Source: an uncultured Sulfitobacter sp.
GTDB lineage: Bacteria; Pseudomonadota; Alphaproteobacteria; Rhodobacterales; Rhodobacteraceae
NCBI RefSeq assembly: GCF_947499945.1
Contig: NZ_CANMQD010000002.1
Span: forward strand, 620,001 to 684,000
Length of the DNA stretch: 64,000 nucleotides
Reading direction: 5' to 3'
The position numbers and the translations under genes were made by a program. The notes below the pieces were generated by a model. The model was not told the origin of the DNA and did no database searches. It saw nothing but the letters and a program-made list of their open reading frames with translations. Shown here piece after piece: positions 43,413-52,857 of the stretch; positions within the stretch are counted from its first letter, which is position 1; the number at the start of each line of letters is the position of its first letter.

Positions 43413-46256
43413 ATGACTTTTACGCCCACAGATTACCTGCCTTATGATTTCGCCAACCGCCGACACATCGGGCCGTCCGTGTCCGAGATGGCGGATATGT
43501 TGGACGTTGTGGGGACAAAGGACCTTGATGCGCTCATTGACGATACGCTGCCTGCGAAGATCCGTCAGGCGGAGCCGCTCGATTTTGGCAAGCCACTGTC
43601 GGAGCAGGAATTGCTGCGGCATATGAAAGAGGTGGCGGGCAAGAATAAGGTGCTGACGTCGCTCATCGGACAGGGATATCACGGGACGGTCACGCCACCA
43701 GCGATCCAGCGGAATATCTTTGAAAACCCCGCGTGGTATACAGCTTATACGCCTTATCAGCCCGAGATATCCCAAGGGCGGCTTGAGGCGCTGCTGAACT
43801 TCCAGACGATGATAACAGACCTCACGGGGCTGGATATCTCCAATGCGTCGTTGCTGGATGAGGCGACGGCCTGTGCGGAAGCCATGACCATGGCAAAGCG
43901 CGTGGCCAAGACCAAAGTCATGGGGTTCTTTATTGACGAGAATTGCCATCCGCAGAACATAAATGTGATGAAGACGCGGGCCGCACCGCTGGGCATTGAA
44001 GTGATTGTAGGTAATCCTGATGATCTGGACGCCTCCGCTGTGTTTGGGGCGATTTTCCAGTTTCCAGGTACGTTTGGACATTTGCGGGATTTCACGGCGG
44101 AGATTGCGGCGCTGCATGAACACAAGGCCGTAGGCGTTATTGCGGCTGATCCTTTGTCGCTGACGTTGCTTAAGGAACCCGGTGCGATGGGGGCGGATAT
44201 TGCTGTCGGCTCGACCCAGCGGTTTGGGGTGCCTGTGGGATACGGTGGTCCGCACGCAGCTTATATGGCGACAAAGACAGCTTATGCGCGGTCCATGCCC
44301 GGCCGGATTGTCGGCGTGTCGATTGACAGTCACGGAAACCGCGCCTACCGCCTGTCGCTGCAAACACGCGAGCAGCATATTCGCCGTGAGAAGGCGAACT
44401 CCAACGTCTGTACGGCGCAGGCATTGCTGGCCGTGATGGCGGGGTTTTATGCGGTGTTCCATGGGCCTGAGGGGCTCAAGGCGATTGCGCAGCGGATACA
44501 CCGCAAGACGGCGCGTTTGGCCGAGGGGCTGAAAACTGCGGGCTTTGATGTGCGTCCTGCGGCGTTCTTTGACACGATCACGGTTGAGGTCGGGCCGTTG
44601 CAAAATGCGGTGATGAAATCGGCGGTGGATGAGGGAATCAACCTGCGCAAGTTGGGCAGCACTCAAGTTGGGATTACGCTAGACGAGCGCTCACGCTCTG
44701 CGACGATCGAGGCGGTTTGGCGGGCCTTCGGGATTGAGCGGGAGGACAAGGATTACACACCGCATTACCACATGCCTGACAAGCTGATCCGTACATCTGA
44801 ATACCTCACGCATCCTGTATTTCATATGAACCGCGCGGAGACGGAAATGATGCGCTACATGCGCCGCCTTGCGGACCGTGATCTGGCGCTGGATCGTGCG
44901 ATGATCCCGCTGGGGTCTTGCACGATGAAGCTGAACTCGGCTGCGGAAATGATGCCTGTGAGCTGGGATGAGTTTGCGTTGTTGCACCCTTATATTCCTG
45001 CGGATCAGGCGGCGGGGTATACCCAGATGATTGATGATCTGTCTGCCAAGCTGTGTGATGTGACAGGCTATGACGCGATTTCGATGCAACCCAATTCGGG
45101 CGCACAGGGGGAGTATGCGGGGCTGTTGAGCATCGCGGGGTACCACCGTGCGAACGGGCAGGGGCATCGCAATATTTGTCTGATCCCGATGAGTGCGCAT
45201 GGCACCAATCCTGCGTCTGCGCAAATGGTGGGGTGGAAAGTTGTACCGATCAAGTCAGCCGAGAATGGCGATATTGATCTGGAGGACTTTAACGCCAAGG
45301 TCGCGGAGCATAAGGATAACTTGGCCGCGTGTATGATCACCTATCCTTCGACGCATGGGGTGTTTGAGGAGACGGTGAACGATGTTTGCGACATCACCCA
45401 TGCCAACGGCGGGCAGGTCTATATCGACGGGGCGAACATGAATGCCATGGTTGGCCTGTCGCGGCCCGGTGATCTGGGCGGTGATGTGAGCCACCTGAAC
45501 CTGCACAAGACGTTTTGCATTCCGCATGGTGGTGGTGGACCCGGCATGGGGCCGATTGGAGTGAAGGCGCATCTGATCGAGCATTTGCCCGGTGATCCGA
45601 CTTCTGGGGAGGGTGCAGTGTCAGCCGCGCCCTTTGGCTCACCTTCCTTGCTCCCGATCTCGTGGGCCTATTGCCTGATGATGGGCGGGGATGGCCTGAC
45701 TCAAGCGACGCGGGTGGCGATCTTGAACGCCAACTATATCGCCAAACGCTTGGAAGGATCGTTCGAGGTTCTTTACAAAGGGCCGACAGGGCGGATTGCC
45801 CATGAGTGTATCATCGACACGCGCCCCTTTGCCGATTCAGCGCATGTGACGGTGGATGATATTGCCAAGCGGCTGATGGACTGCGGGTTTCATGCGCCGA
45901 CGATGAGTTGGCCTGTGGCAGGCACACTTATGATCGAGCCAACGGAGTCCGAAACGAAAGCCGAGTTGGACCGTTTCTGCGATGCGATGATCGCCATTCG
46001 CGGCGAGATTATGGATATCGAAAATGGCACGATCGATGCGGAGAACAACCCGCTCAAGAACGCCCCTCATACGATGGAGGATCTGGTGAAAGACTGGGAT
46101 CGCCCCTACACGCGCGAGCAGGGCTGCTTCCCGCGCGGTGCGTTCCGCGTGGACAAATACTGGCCGCCTGTGAACCGCGTGGACAATGTTTGGGGGGACC
46201 GGAACCTTGCCTGTACCTGCCCACCGATGGACGAGTATCTGGAGGCAGCAGAGTAG
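43413..46256 (+). CDS. gcvP: glycine dehydrogenase (decarboxylating), P protein
   Basis: 947 residues from the ATG at 43413, preceded by GGAGAG. The single-chain dimer-like form of GcvP with two aminotransferase-like halves. The PLP Lys is K699 in [19 protein letters not shown]. It decarboxylates glycine and passes the aminomethyl group to lipoyl-GcvH. Last gene of the riboswitch-controlled operon; the L protein (lpd) is not here, as is usual since it is shared with other dehydrogenases. A GC-rich hairpin lies about 85 bases downstream. Confidence 0.97.
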   Translation: MTFTPTDYLPYDFANRRHIGPSVSEMADMLDVVGTKDLDALIDDTLPAKIRQAEPLDFGKPLSEQELLRHMKEVAGKNKVLTSLIGQGYHGTVTPPAIQRNIFENPAWYTAYTPYQPEISQGRLEALLNFQTMITDLTGLDISNASLLDEATACAEAMTMAKRVAKTKVMGFFIDENCHPQNINVMKTRAAPLGIEVIVGNPDDLDASAVFGAIFQFPGTFGHLRDFTAEIAALHEHKAVGVIAADPLSLTLLKEPGAMGADIAVGSTQRFGVPVGYGGPHAAYMATKTAYARSMPGRIVGVSIDSHGNRAYRLSLQTREQHIRREKANSNVCTAQALLAVMAGFYAVFHGPEGLKAIAQRIHRKTARLAEGLKTAGFDVRPAAFFDTITVEVGPLQNAVMKSAVDEGINLRKLGSTQVGITLDERSRSATIEAVWRAFGIEREDKDYTPHYHMPDKLIRTSEYLTHPVFHMNRAETEMMRYMRRLADRDLALDRAMIPLGSCTMKLNSAAEMMPVSWDEFALLHPYIPADQAAGYTQMIDDLSAKLCDVTGYDAISMQPNSGAQGEYAGLLSIAGYHRANGQGHRNICLIPMSAHGTNPASAQMVGWKVVPIKSAENGDIDLEDFNAKVAEHKDNLAACMITYPSTHGVFEETVNDVCDITHANGGQVYIDGANMNAMVGLSRPGDLGGDVSHLNLHKTFCIPHGGGGPGMGPIGVKAHLIEHLPGDPTSGEGAVSAAPFGSPSLLPISWAYCLMMGGDGLTQATRVAILNANYIAKRLEGSFEVLYKGPTGRIAHECIIDTRPFADSAHVTVDDIAKRLMDCGFHAPTMSWPVAGTLMIEPTESETKAELDRFCDAMIAIRGEIMDIENGTIDAENNPLKNAPHTMEDLVKDWDRPYTREQGCFPRGAFRVDKYWPPVNRVDNVWGDRNLACTCPPMDEYLEAAE

Positions 46257-46410
46257 GTCGCGGCTTGGGGGGTGTATTCGTCCTTGTGTCACAAGGGATG
46301 CAGGGCTGCGCAGAGTGGCCGTGATAGATGTCTGAATTCTGTGCGGGGGTGGGTTTTTATGCCCCGCGCAGGACTAGATAACGGCGAATTTGCGCGGTCA
46401 AAATATATCT

Positions 46411-46423
46411 GACAATTTTTGTC
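46411..46423. promoter_or_regulatory. inverted repeat upstream of the iron-type binding protein gene
   Basis: GACAA-TTT-TTGTC is a perfect 13-base inverted repeat, 69 bases before the start. The position suits an operator. Iron regulators of alphaproteobacteria (RirA, Irr, Fur/Mur) are the obvious candidates, but I cannot match it to a named consensus. Confidence 0.4.
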
Positions 46424-46491
46424 GGAAACATTGCATCTTGTTTTGAAATAGTATCTGAGTGTTTCTGTAAACAACTCTGATAGGTAAAACT

Positions 46492-47523
46492 ATGAAACGT
46501 TCTTTGACCATTTTGACCGCTACGATGACCACTGCATTAGTCGCAATTGGGCCTGCGACTGCTTTCGCTGAGGGCGAACTGAACCTCTACTCTTCACGTC
46601 ACTATGACACGGATGAGCGTCTTTATTCGGACTTCACGCAGGCCACTGGCATCAAGATCAACCGCATTGAAGGCAAAGCAGATGAGTTGATCGCGCGGAT
46701 GAGCGCCGAGGGGGCGAACTCGCCCGCAGATATCTTGTTGACGGTCGACACATCGCGCCTTGAGCGTGCTAAAGAAGTCGGGGTCCTCCAGTCGATCGAA
46801 AGTGATATCCTCGAAGAGCGCATACCAGCAAACTTGCAGGATTCCGATAATCAATGGTTCGGCTTTAGCCAGCGTGCGCGGATCATCTTCTATGACAAAA
46901 CCGATGTGGCCAACCCGCCGCAGGATTATGTTTCCCTCGCTGATCCAGTCTATAAGGGCTTGGTTTGCCACCGCTCGTCTTCGAATGTCTACTCCCAGAC
47001 CCTTCTGGCTGCGGTGATTGAAAACCACGGCGCAGAGGCGGCAAAGACATGGGCGCAGGGTGTTGTCGATAACTTTGCACGTGATCCCGAAGGTGGCGAT
47101 ACTGACCAGCTGCGGGGTATTGTATCGGGTCAGTGCGATATCTCGATTGCCAACACATACTACTTTGCCCGTTCCGTCCGGACAGAAGTGAGCGGCCTTC
47201 CCGAAGACGCGCGGGCAAACATCGGATGGGTTTTCCCTGCCCAGAATGCAGAGGGCGCACATATGAATTTGTCAGGTGGCGGTGTCGCAGCGCATGCCCC
47301 GAACAAGGAGAACGCCATCCTGTTCATGGAATATCTCGCAGGCGATCAGGCCCAGCAGTATTTTTCGGCAGGAAACGACGAATATCCCGCCGTACCCGGT
47401 GTCTCCCTCAGCCCCTCAGTCGCGTCATTGGGGCTGTTTCGTCCCGACGCGGTTGATCTGAGTAAAGTGGCCAAGAACGTGGCCGCCGCGCAAAAGATTT
47501 TCAACGAAGTTGGCTGGAAGTAA
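46492..47523 (+). CDS. iron(III)-type ABC transporter substrate-binding protein, orphan
   Basis: 343 residues with a signal peptide ending AFAEGELN. It belongs to the FbpA/FutA class: NLYSSRHYDTDERLYSDFTQATGIKIN at the N-terminus, RARIIFYDK in the middle and the twin-Tyr SIANTYYFARSV, which supplies iron ligands in this family. It should bind ferric iron in the periplasm. The fbpB/fbpC permease and ATPase genes are not adjacent; the next gene is on the other strand. A hairpin at 47541-47569 follows. Confidence 0.88.
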   Translation: MKRSLTILTATMTTALVAIGPATAFAEGELNLYSSRHYDTDERLYSDFTQATGIKINRIEGKADELIARMSAEGANSPADILLTVDTSRLERAKEVGVLQSIESDILEERIPANLQDSDNQWFGFSQRARIIFYDKTDVANPPQDYVSLADPVYKGLVCHRSSSNVYSQTLLAAVIENHGAEAAKTWAQGVVDNFARDPEGGDTDQLRGIVSGQCDISIANTYYFARSVRTEVSGLPEDARANIGWVFPAQNAEGAHMNLSGGGVAAHAPNKENAILFMEYLAGDQAQQYFSAGNDEYPAVPGVSLSPSVASLGLFRPDAVDLSKVAKNVAAAQKIFNEVGWK

Positions 47524-47540
47524 CTGCCAAAGAAAGTATT

Positions 47541-47569
47541 GCTGCGGGCGGGGTACCTCTGCCCGTAGC
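47541..47569 (+). terminator. hairpin after the binding-protein gene
   Basis: GCTGCGGGC (47541-47549) pairs with GCCCGTAGC (47561-47569) with one G-U pair. No T run is seen. It lies between the plus-strand binding-protein gene and the convergent sensor kinase gene, so it may serve both. Confidence 0.45.
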
Positions 47570-47609
47570 TACTCCCGTACAGGCGGTCTGCCTGCGGCGG
47601 GCAGCGGTC

Positions 47610-48965
47610 CTAGCGCGCAATCGGTAACGTCAGTGTAGCGCTGAAACCGCGTTTCTTGCCAACGCAGGGCGAGGCCAGCTCCAGCGTGCTGCCTGACTGC
47701 TTGCAAAGTTCCCGAACAATTGAGAGGCCAAGGCCGAACCCCTCCGAGCTGGCAGCATTTCTGACAAACCGCTGTTTGATCTTCTCCAGTGCGTCAGGAG
47801 CCAATGCGGCGCAGTCGTTTGACACTACGATGCGGCCTTTCGTGCTGGCATCCACCTGCATTGGTGTGTTCCCTGTGGCGTGTTTAAGCGCATTTTCAAA
47901 CAGGTTGTTCAGCATGATACCGATGGCATCAGGGTCGACTGCACTTTTCCACTCTCCTTCTGGCGCCGCCATGACAAGCCTCTCAGGAGAGGGTACGCGG
48001 TCGCGAAGCTCGCGCATCAGCAGGTTGATCACAGGTGCGATGTCGGCCGGTGTAGCGGCAGTTCCCAGTCCTGATTGCGCACGTGACATTTGCAGCAATC
48101 TCTCGATGAGGCGGGTCAGACGTTTGAGCCCTTGTTCGATTTCCAAAGCGCTTTCGGAGGTGACGGGATCGGACAGTTTGGCCCGCAACCGCTGGACATG
48201 TGCCAGACTTATCGCGACGGGCGTGCGCAACTCATGCGCGGCATTGGTGGCAAAGGCCCGCTCTGCTATCAGCGTGGCATCCAGCCGACCCATCAGTGCG
48301 TCGATCTTGTCTATCGCTGGCTCGATCTCGGTAAAGGTGTTTTTGCGGTCAACGGGGGACAGATCGTGCGCGTTTTTGCTTCCGATTTCTGCACTCAGAT
48401 CTACAATCACATCAGAAGTCCGACGCACAGCGCGATATGCGGCAAAGGCCACGAACAGGCCAAGTAGGACAAAACCTGTGCTCACACCGATCAACACGTC
48501 TCTGATCGCCTCGTTCCGCTCTATCATGGGGACGGCAGTTACGACGCTCAATCGGGTGTCCGCTCTACTCACGTCAGCGATGCGGTAGCCAAGGTCGGTG
48601 ATAATGCCGCCCTGAACCCGCGCCGCCAAGAGCGTATCATCCGCGCCGATTGACCGCGCGATCACATCATCATCCGCATCAAGTATCCAGAACGCGCTTT
48701 GTTCGTCAGGCTCCATCAGAGCAGGTTCAAACGCCAGCGGGTTCATGGTACTTTGTTGGGCCGAGGCACTGGCATTCGGGTTTCGGGCTTCGAAGACTTG
48801 CAACAACAAATGGGCTTTACTGATCAGGCTGAGGTCTTGCAGCTCGTCATATTCTTCTTTGACGAGGCTATGGACGATCAATACCCCAAGGACAGCCGCG
48901 ACAATCCCCGGCAAAAGCAGAGACTTGAACAGAGTGTTAAGCAGGCTGGTGGTGGGTTTTCTCAT
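47610..48965 (-). CDS. sensor histidine kinase (QseC/PmrB-like)
   Basis: 451 residues. Two membrane helices (about 12-35 and 157-178) frame a periplasmic sensor domain of about 120 residues, followed by a HAMP-like linker. The phospho-acceptor is H244 in FATNAAHELRTPVAI. The catalytic domain has the N box MLNNLFENALKHA and G box GFGLGLSIV. The start overlaps the stop of the response regulator gene (ATGA). It lies next to dgkA-eptA, so sensing of envelope stress, metal or cationic peptides is likely but inferred. Confidence 0.92.
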   Translation of the reverse strand: MRKPTTSLLNTLFKSLLLPGIVAAVLGVLIVHSLVKEEYDELQDLSLISKAHLLLQVFEARNPNASASAQQSTMNPLAFEPALMEPDEQSAFWILDADDDVIARSIGADDTLLAARVQGGIITDLGYRIADVSRADTRLSVVTAVPMIERNEAIRDVLIGVSTGFVLLGLFVAFAAYRAVRRTSDVIVDLSAEIGSKNAHDLSPVDRKNTFTEIEPAIDKIDALMGRLDATLIAERAFATNAAHELRTPVAISLAHVQRLRAKLSDPVTSESALEIEQGLKRLTRLIERLLQMSRAQSGLGTAATPADIAPVINLLMRELRDRVPSPERLVMAAPEGEWKSAVDPDAIGIMLNNLFENALKHATGNTPMQVDASTKGRIVVSNDCAALAPDALEKIKQRFVRNAASSEGFGLGLSIVRELCKQSGSTLELASPCVGKKRGFSATLTLPIAR

Positions 48966-49618
48966 GGGTGCAGCATATAACCGATGCCGCGATGGGTGAC
49001 GATCAGATCTTTTCCGAGCTTGGCGCGCAGGCGGCTGATATGGGCCTCGATCGCATTGCTTTCGACTTCGTCCCCGAAGGCATAGACAGCAGCCTCAAGG
49101 CTTTCTTTCGGAACGATCTTGGATTTGCGGCGCAAGAGCACTTCAAGAATGCTCCACTCTTTTGCGGTCAGGCGGACAGGATTTCCTGCGCGGGTCACGC
49201 TATGGTCTTCAAACTTAATGCTCAGATCGCGCACTACTGTTGTCTGGGTCATCTGGTCCGCGCTGCGGCGGCAGACTGTGTGGATACGTGCCTTCACTTC
49301 GTCCAGATCAAAGGGTTTGATGACGTAATCATCCGCCCCGCGGTTCAAGCCGTCAATCCTGTCTGAGACTTTGTCCCGCGCGGTCAGAATGATCACTGGT
49401 GTGCGGATATGTTGGTCGCGCAGCGTGCTCAGGAAGGTGAGGCCGTCGCCATCAGGCAGTTGCAGATCCAGCAACACCACATCGTATTCAAGCGTGGCAA
49501 TTGCGCTGTGCGCTTCGTCCAGCGTTGTAAACCACTCAACAATATGGCGATCCGCCTCCAGATGTTCGCGCAAGGGACGGGCCAGTCCTGCCTCGTCTTC
49601 AATCAGCAAAATGCGCAT
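48962..49618 (-). CDS. OmpR-family response regulator (QseB/PmrA-like)
   Basis: 218 residues. The receiver domain holds the acidic pocket in LLIEDE and the phospho-acceptor D51 in VVLLDLQLPDGDG, with Lys in the conserved KPFDLDEV loop. The C-terminal winged helix ends RLRAKLGKDLIVTHRGIGYML, the usual OmpR/PhoB form. It is translated just before the sensor kinase with overlapping stop and start. Genes for DgkA and EptA lie upstream on the same strand and are plausible targets. Confidence 0.93.
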   Translation of the reverse strand: MRILLIEDEAGLARPLREHLEADRHIVEWFTTLDEAHSAIATLEYDVVLLDLQLPDGDGLTFLSTLRDQHIRTPVIILTARDKVSDRIDGLNRGADDYVIKPFDLDEVKARIHTVCRRSADQMTQTTVVRDLSIKFEDHSVTRAGNPVRLTAKEWSILEVLLRRKSKIVPKESLEAAVYAFGDEVESNAIEAHISRLRAKLGKDLIVTHRGIGYMLHP

Positions 49619-49733
49619 GGGCGGGTCGGAGCCTTTGGATGGAATTGAATAGCATCATATAACAAATGCGGCGGGATGCCAGATATACGCGATGCGCGGC
49701 TGTTATGGTGTAGGCTATTGACACAGGGCGCAA

Positions 49734-50135
49734 TCATCCATTCACCACCGCACGAAACACCACGCTGCCGATAAACAACGCGTTCGCGCCAAGCAGACAC
49801 ATGGTGGCCAGGGAGCCGAGGTCTTTTGCATCGCGGGCAAATTCCTCCCAATCAGGAGCGAGGTGATCGACGATGCATTCAATCGCTGTGTTCAGCGCTT
49901 CGGTTGCGACCAGCACCAAGAACAAGATCAGCAAGATGCAGTAATCACCGATGCGGGCGCCGGCCAAAGCGAGAATGGCGATGCTGATTGGCAGGGCCAC
50001 TGTGATATGGCGAAACGCGGTTTCCTGCCACAGACGCCGGACCCCGCCAATGGAGTACCCTGCGGCGGCAAAAATATGGGCGATGCCGGTGATGCGGGCA
50101 GGTTTTTGGCGGATGTCCAAGGGAGGAATGCTCAA
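49734..50135 (-). CDS. dgkA: diacylglycerol kinase
   Basis: 133 residues with three membrane helices. The active-site pattern is intact: LVATEALNTAIECIVDHL (E-x-x-N-x-x-x-E) and RDAKDLGSLAT. TTG start at 50135 overlapping the eptA stop (TTGA). DgkA phosphorylates diacylglycerol to phosphatidic acid in the inner membrane. Because EptA produces diacylglycerol when it takes phosphoethanolamine from phosphatidylethanolamine, the coupling suggests DgkA recycles that by-product. Confidence 0.92.
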   Translation of the reverse strand: MSIPPLDIRQKPARITGIAHIFAAAGYSIGGVRRLWQETAFRHITVALPISIAILALAGARIGDYCILLILFLVLVATEALNTAIECIVDHLAPDWEEFARDAKDLGSLATMCLLGANALFIGSVVFRAVVNG

Positions 50136-51796
50136 TTTCTGGCTACCTTCTGGTTGTTTCGGCAGGACGCAAACAGATCAAGGTCGGGGTTGCGCACATC
50201 AGTTTGAATATCCAACATACCAAGCAGGGAGTGGAATAGATTGTCGTGGGACAATGGGCTGTCCGCTTTTGCGGTGAGGCAGTTCTGGCTAAGCGTAAAC
50301 TGGTCTTGGAAAGTCTGCGACATCCACAAGATCATCGGTACTTTGATCTGGTTTTCGGGAGCCATAAAGTAAGGTGAGCCGTGCAGATAGAGCCCCCCTT
50401 CGCCCAAAGATTCCCCATGATCAGAGATATACAGAAGTGCTGTCGAAAGCTGGTCTTGATCCTCGAGGAAGGCGATTGTCTGTGCCAGTATCGCGTCCGT
50501 ATAGGCGATGGTGTTGTCATAGGCATTGGTGATTTCTTCTTGTGTGCAGTTCTTAAACTCTGCCGTGCGACAGGCGGGTTTGAATTTCTCGAACTCTTCG
50601 GGATAGCGTAAATAATAAGTCGGTCCGTGGCTGCCGATCTGGTGCAGGACCAGAACCGTATCTTGAGTAATCGCGCCAGCATATTCTTTCAGCGCCTGCA
50701 TAAAGACGCCATCCATACATTCACCCGCTGCGCAAAGTTCGGGGTCGTCAGTGTGGGTGAGGGAGCGAGTGATCACGCGCGCAGCAATGCCTTTGTCGCC
50801 AGTGTTATTGTCCCACCATTCAACGTGAAGGCCCGCATGATCCAGCACGTCCAGAACGCTCTGATGCGAAATCCCTTTCTGATAGGAGTACTCCTCCCGC
50901 GTGAAACTGGAGAACATGCAGGGCAGCGATGTGGCTGTCGCAGTCCCGCAGGAGGTAACATCTGTAAAGCTGATGACAGGCAAGTTGGCCAGCTCAGGAT
51001 TGGTGTCAACTGTATAGCCATTCAAGCTGAAGTTCTGGGCGCGTGCGGTTTCTCCGGCAACGATGATGGTCAAAACAGGCTTGCGGTTTGCGCTGTAAGC
51101 TATGCCCTGAACGGCATCCTCACCCACGGGTGCCACGACTACATTTACCGAGCCCGCCATCATCTTCGCATAGCGGACTGCACCGACAACGGGTGCGCCG
51201 GGTTGAAAGCTGCTCATGAAATCTTTGCGCTCGCGCAGGATGGACGAGTAGGATTTGAGGTCTGACATCAACAAACCCGCCGCGAGCGCGAGGCTCATTG
51301 CAACTGTGAGCACGGGGAGCGCAAATGTTCGAAGTCTGCCCGGTGTTTTGACCTTTATGCAGGCAATCGTACTCGCGGGAAGCAGGCCAAAGGCAACGAT
51401 TTGGGTCATAAAACCAGATGTGAAAAGGTGTTTTGACTCAGTCACTGTTGTGACCATGACATTCTGGATCATGTCGCGGTCTATGATCACGCCCAGTGTA
51501 TCCATATAGTAAGACGTTACCGAACTCAGAATAACCATGAAGATGAGAAAAGGTTTGACCAAACAAGGAAAGCTGAAGGTGGAGAAGAAGGCAAACGTGA
51601 GGAAAAACACGGCCAGAATATAACTTGCAAAAGACAAGGGATGTCCTGCAAATACTTCTGCTCCGATTGACCAGAACGTGGCGTTCATTGTTGCGAAAAT
51701 ATACAAGATCGTGAGGGCAGTTAACCCGATTGGCGCGAGGGGATAGGCCTCCCGCAGAGTATAGAAGCGGCTTTTAATATCGGTAAAACGGGTCAT
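50132..51796 (-). CDS. eptA: lipid A phosphoethanolamine transferase (EptA family)
   Basis: 554 residues from the ATG at 51796; an upstream GTG at 51835 is possible because no strong ribosome site decides. Five N-terminal membrane helices (to about residue 175), then a periplasmic alkaline-phosphatase-like domain. The nucleophile Thr is in VAGETARAQNFSLNGY and metal ligands are in SDHGESLGE and LYLHGSPY. Cys pairs for disulphides are present in the domain (for example TSCGTATATSLPCMF). It adds phosphoethanolamine to lipid A and lowers its negative charge, the known route to polymyxin tolerance, including MCR enzymes. Probably under the adjacent two-component system. Confidence 0.92.
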   Translation of the reverse strand: MTRFTDIKSRFYTLREAYPLAPIGLTALTILYIFATMNATFWSIGAEVFAGHPLSFASYILAVFFLTFAFFSTFSFPCLVKPFLIFMVILSSVTSYYMDTLGVIIDRDMIQNVMVTTVTESKHLFTSGFMTQIVAFGLLPASTIACIKVKTPGRLRTFALPVLTVAMSLALAAGLLMSDLKSYSSILRERKDFMSSFQPGAPVVGAVRYAKMMAGSVNVVVAPVGEDAVQGIAYSANRKPVLTIIVAGETARAQNFSLNGYTVDTNPELANLPVISFTDVTSCGTATATSLPCMFSSFTREEYSYQKGISHQSVLDVLDHAGLHVEWWDNNTGDKGIAARVITRSLTHTDDPELCAAGECMDGVFMQALKEYAGAITQDTVLVLHQIGSHGPTYYLRYPEEFEKFKPACRTAEFKNCTQEEITNAYDNTIAYTDAILAQTIAFLEDQDQLSTALLYISDHGESLGEGGLYLHGSPYFMAPENQIKVPMILWMSQTFQDQFTLSQNCLTAKADSPLSHDNLFHSLLGMLDIQTDVRNPDLDLFASCRNNQKVARN

Positions 51797-51986
51797 CGCG
51801 ACGCTCTTTGCTACTGTTTCAGCGCCTTTCACCACGGCAACCTTACGCGAACCTTACGGTTGACCTTGAGCGAGATATTGAGGTCAGAAATGAGGTTAAA
51901 GAATTTGAAAAATTGTGCAGCGCAGTAAGGTCTTGCGAAAATTTTACCGGTGCAAAGGTTTGAATTCGGGGGATTTCATGAGGCGT

Positions 51987-52058
51987 GTATACATTGCATC
52001 AAAATATTTGCGGAAATTGGCCAAGATTCCATTTGATTTTTGTAATATTGTATACAAT
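51987..52058. promoter_or_regulatory. GTATAC-centred sites upstream of the GntR gene
   Basis: ATTGTATACAAT at 52047-52058 is a perfect 12-base palindrome 52 bases before the GntR start. A related half-matching site, GTGTATACATTG (core GTATAC at 51987-51992), lies 60 bases further up. Paired palindromes of this kind are typical of FadR-type GntR operators. No gene is visible in 51797-52110. Confidence 0.6.
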
Positions 52059-52110
52059 TCTGGATTGATAGCGTGCCTGTACCTTTCTCGTGTAACTTTT
52101 GGAACATATT

Positions 52111-52842
52111 ATGCCGAGCCGAAGCCTCAGCCAGTTGGACCGCGCCCTTAGGGGGTTGCGCTCGCTCGTTCTGAGTGGAGAATATGTGGGGGGTCAGCGC
52201 TTGTCCGAAGTTGCGATGGCTGCACAGTTGGGCCTGTCGCGCACGCCGCTTAGGCAGGCGATGGACCGTTTAGTGGCCGAAGGCCTGTTGGAGCGGATCG
52301 AGACGGGCGGGTGCCGCGTCGCCTCCTTCACCAAGGATGATATTTCTGATGCTATCGAGATGCGCGGCGTTATTGAAGGCACGGCCGCGCGGCTTGCAGC
52401 AGAGCGAGGAGTGGATGCCGCCTTGCTTGCGCAAGCCGGTGCTATTCTGGACAGAATTGACCAAGCATTGGCAGCGCCTGACGGTTTGGATTTTGACCGC
52501 TATGTCACCCAAAACGCCGCCTTTCACGACTTGCTCGCAAAGTTTCCCAACAGTCCCATCGTCGCGCGGGAGATACAGCGGATGAGCTTGCTGCCGCTTG
52601 CCTCGCCTTCGGCATTCCTTAGCGATCAGGCAATGATCCCAGATTTCCAGGAATCTCTTCGCTATGCCCAACGCCAGCACCGCGCCATCCTTGAGGCAGT
52701 TACCGCAGGAGAAGGCGCGCGAGCAGAAGCACTCACCCGCGAGCATGCGCGTCTTGCCTTGATCAACTTTAACCACCTGAACAAGAGCCGCCCGATGTTA
52801 ACGCGTAATGTTCCGGGGCTGGCGCTGGTTGCGTCGGATTGA
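52111..52842 (+). CDS. GntR family regulator with FCD domain
   Basis: 243 residues from the ATG at 52111. The winged helix at about 10-70 reads SLVLSGEYVGGQRLSEVAMA, then LGLSRTPLRQAMDRLVAEGLLER. The C-terminal all-helical FCD domain has the metal-type His residues (QNAAFHDLLAKF, RQHRAI and TREHARLA), typical of the FadR subfamily. It is the first gene of a unit with a P450 and a TRAP binding protein and has palindromes upstream, so autoregulation is likely. Confidence 0.9.
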   Translation: MPSRSLSQLDRALRGLRSLVLSGEYVGGQRLSEVAMAAQLGLSRTPLRQAMDRLVAEGLLERIETGGCRVASFTKDDISDAIEMRGVIEGTAARLAAERGVDAALLAQAGAILDRIDQALAAPDGLDFDRYVTQNAAFHDLLAKFPNSPIVAREIQRMSLLPLASPSAFLSDQAMIPDFQESLRYAQRQHRAILEAVTAGEGARAEALTREHARLALINFNHLNKSRPMLTRNVPGLALVASD

Positions 52843-52857
52843 GAATAGGATTCTGAA

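Noticed and set aside
43386-44666. 426-codon minus-strand frame antisense to gcvP
   Set aside because: Arg/His-rich shadow of gcvP reading frame.
46340-46372. Intrinsic terminator after gcvP
   Set aside because: A GC-rich stem is present (GTGCGGGG with CCCCGCGC) but T residues lie in the loop and not after the stem, so it is not called.
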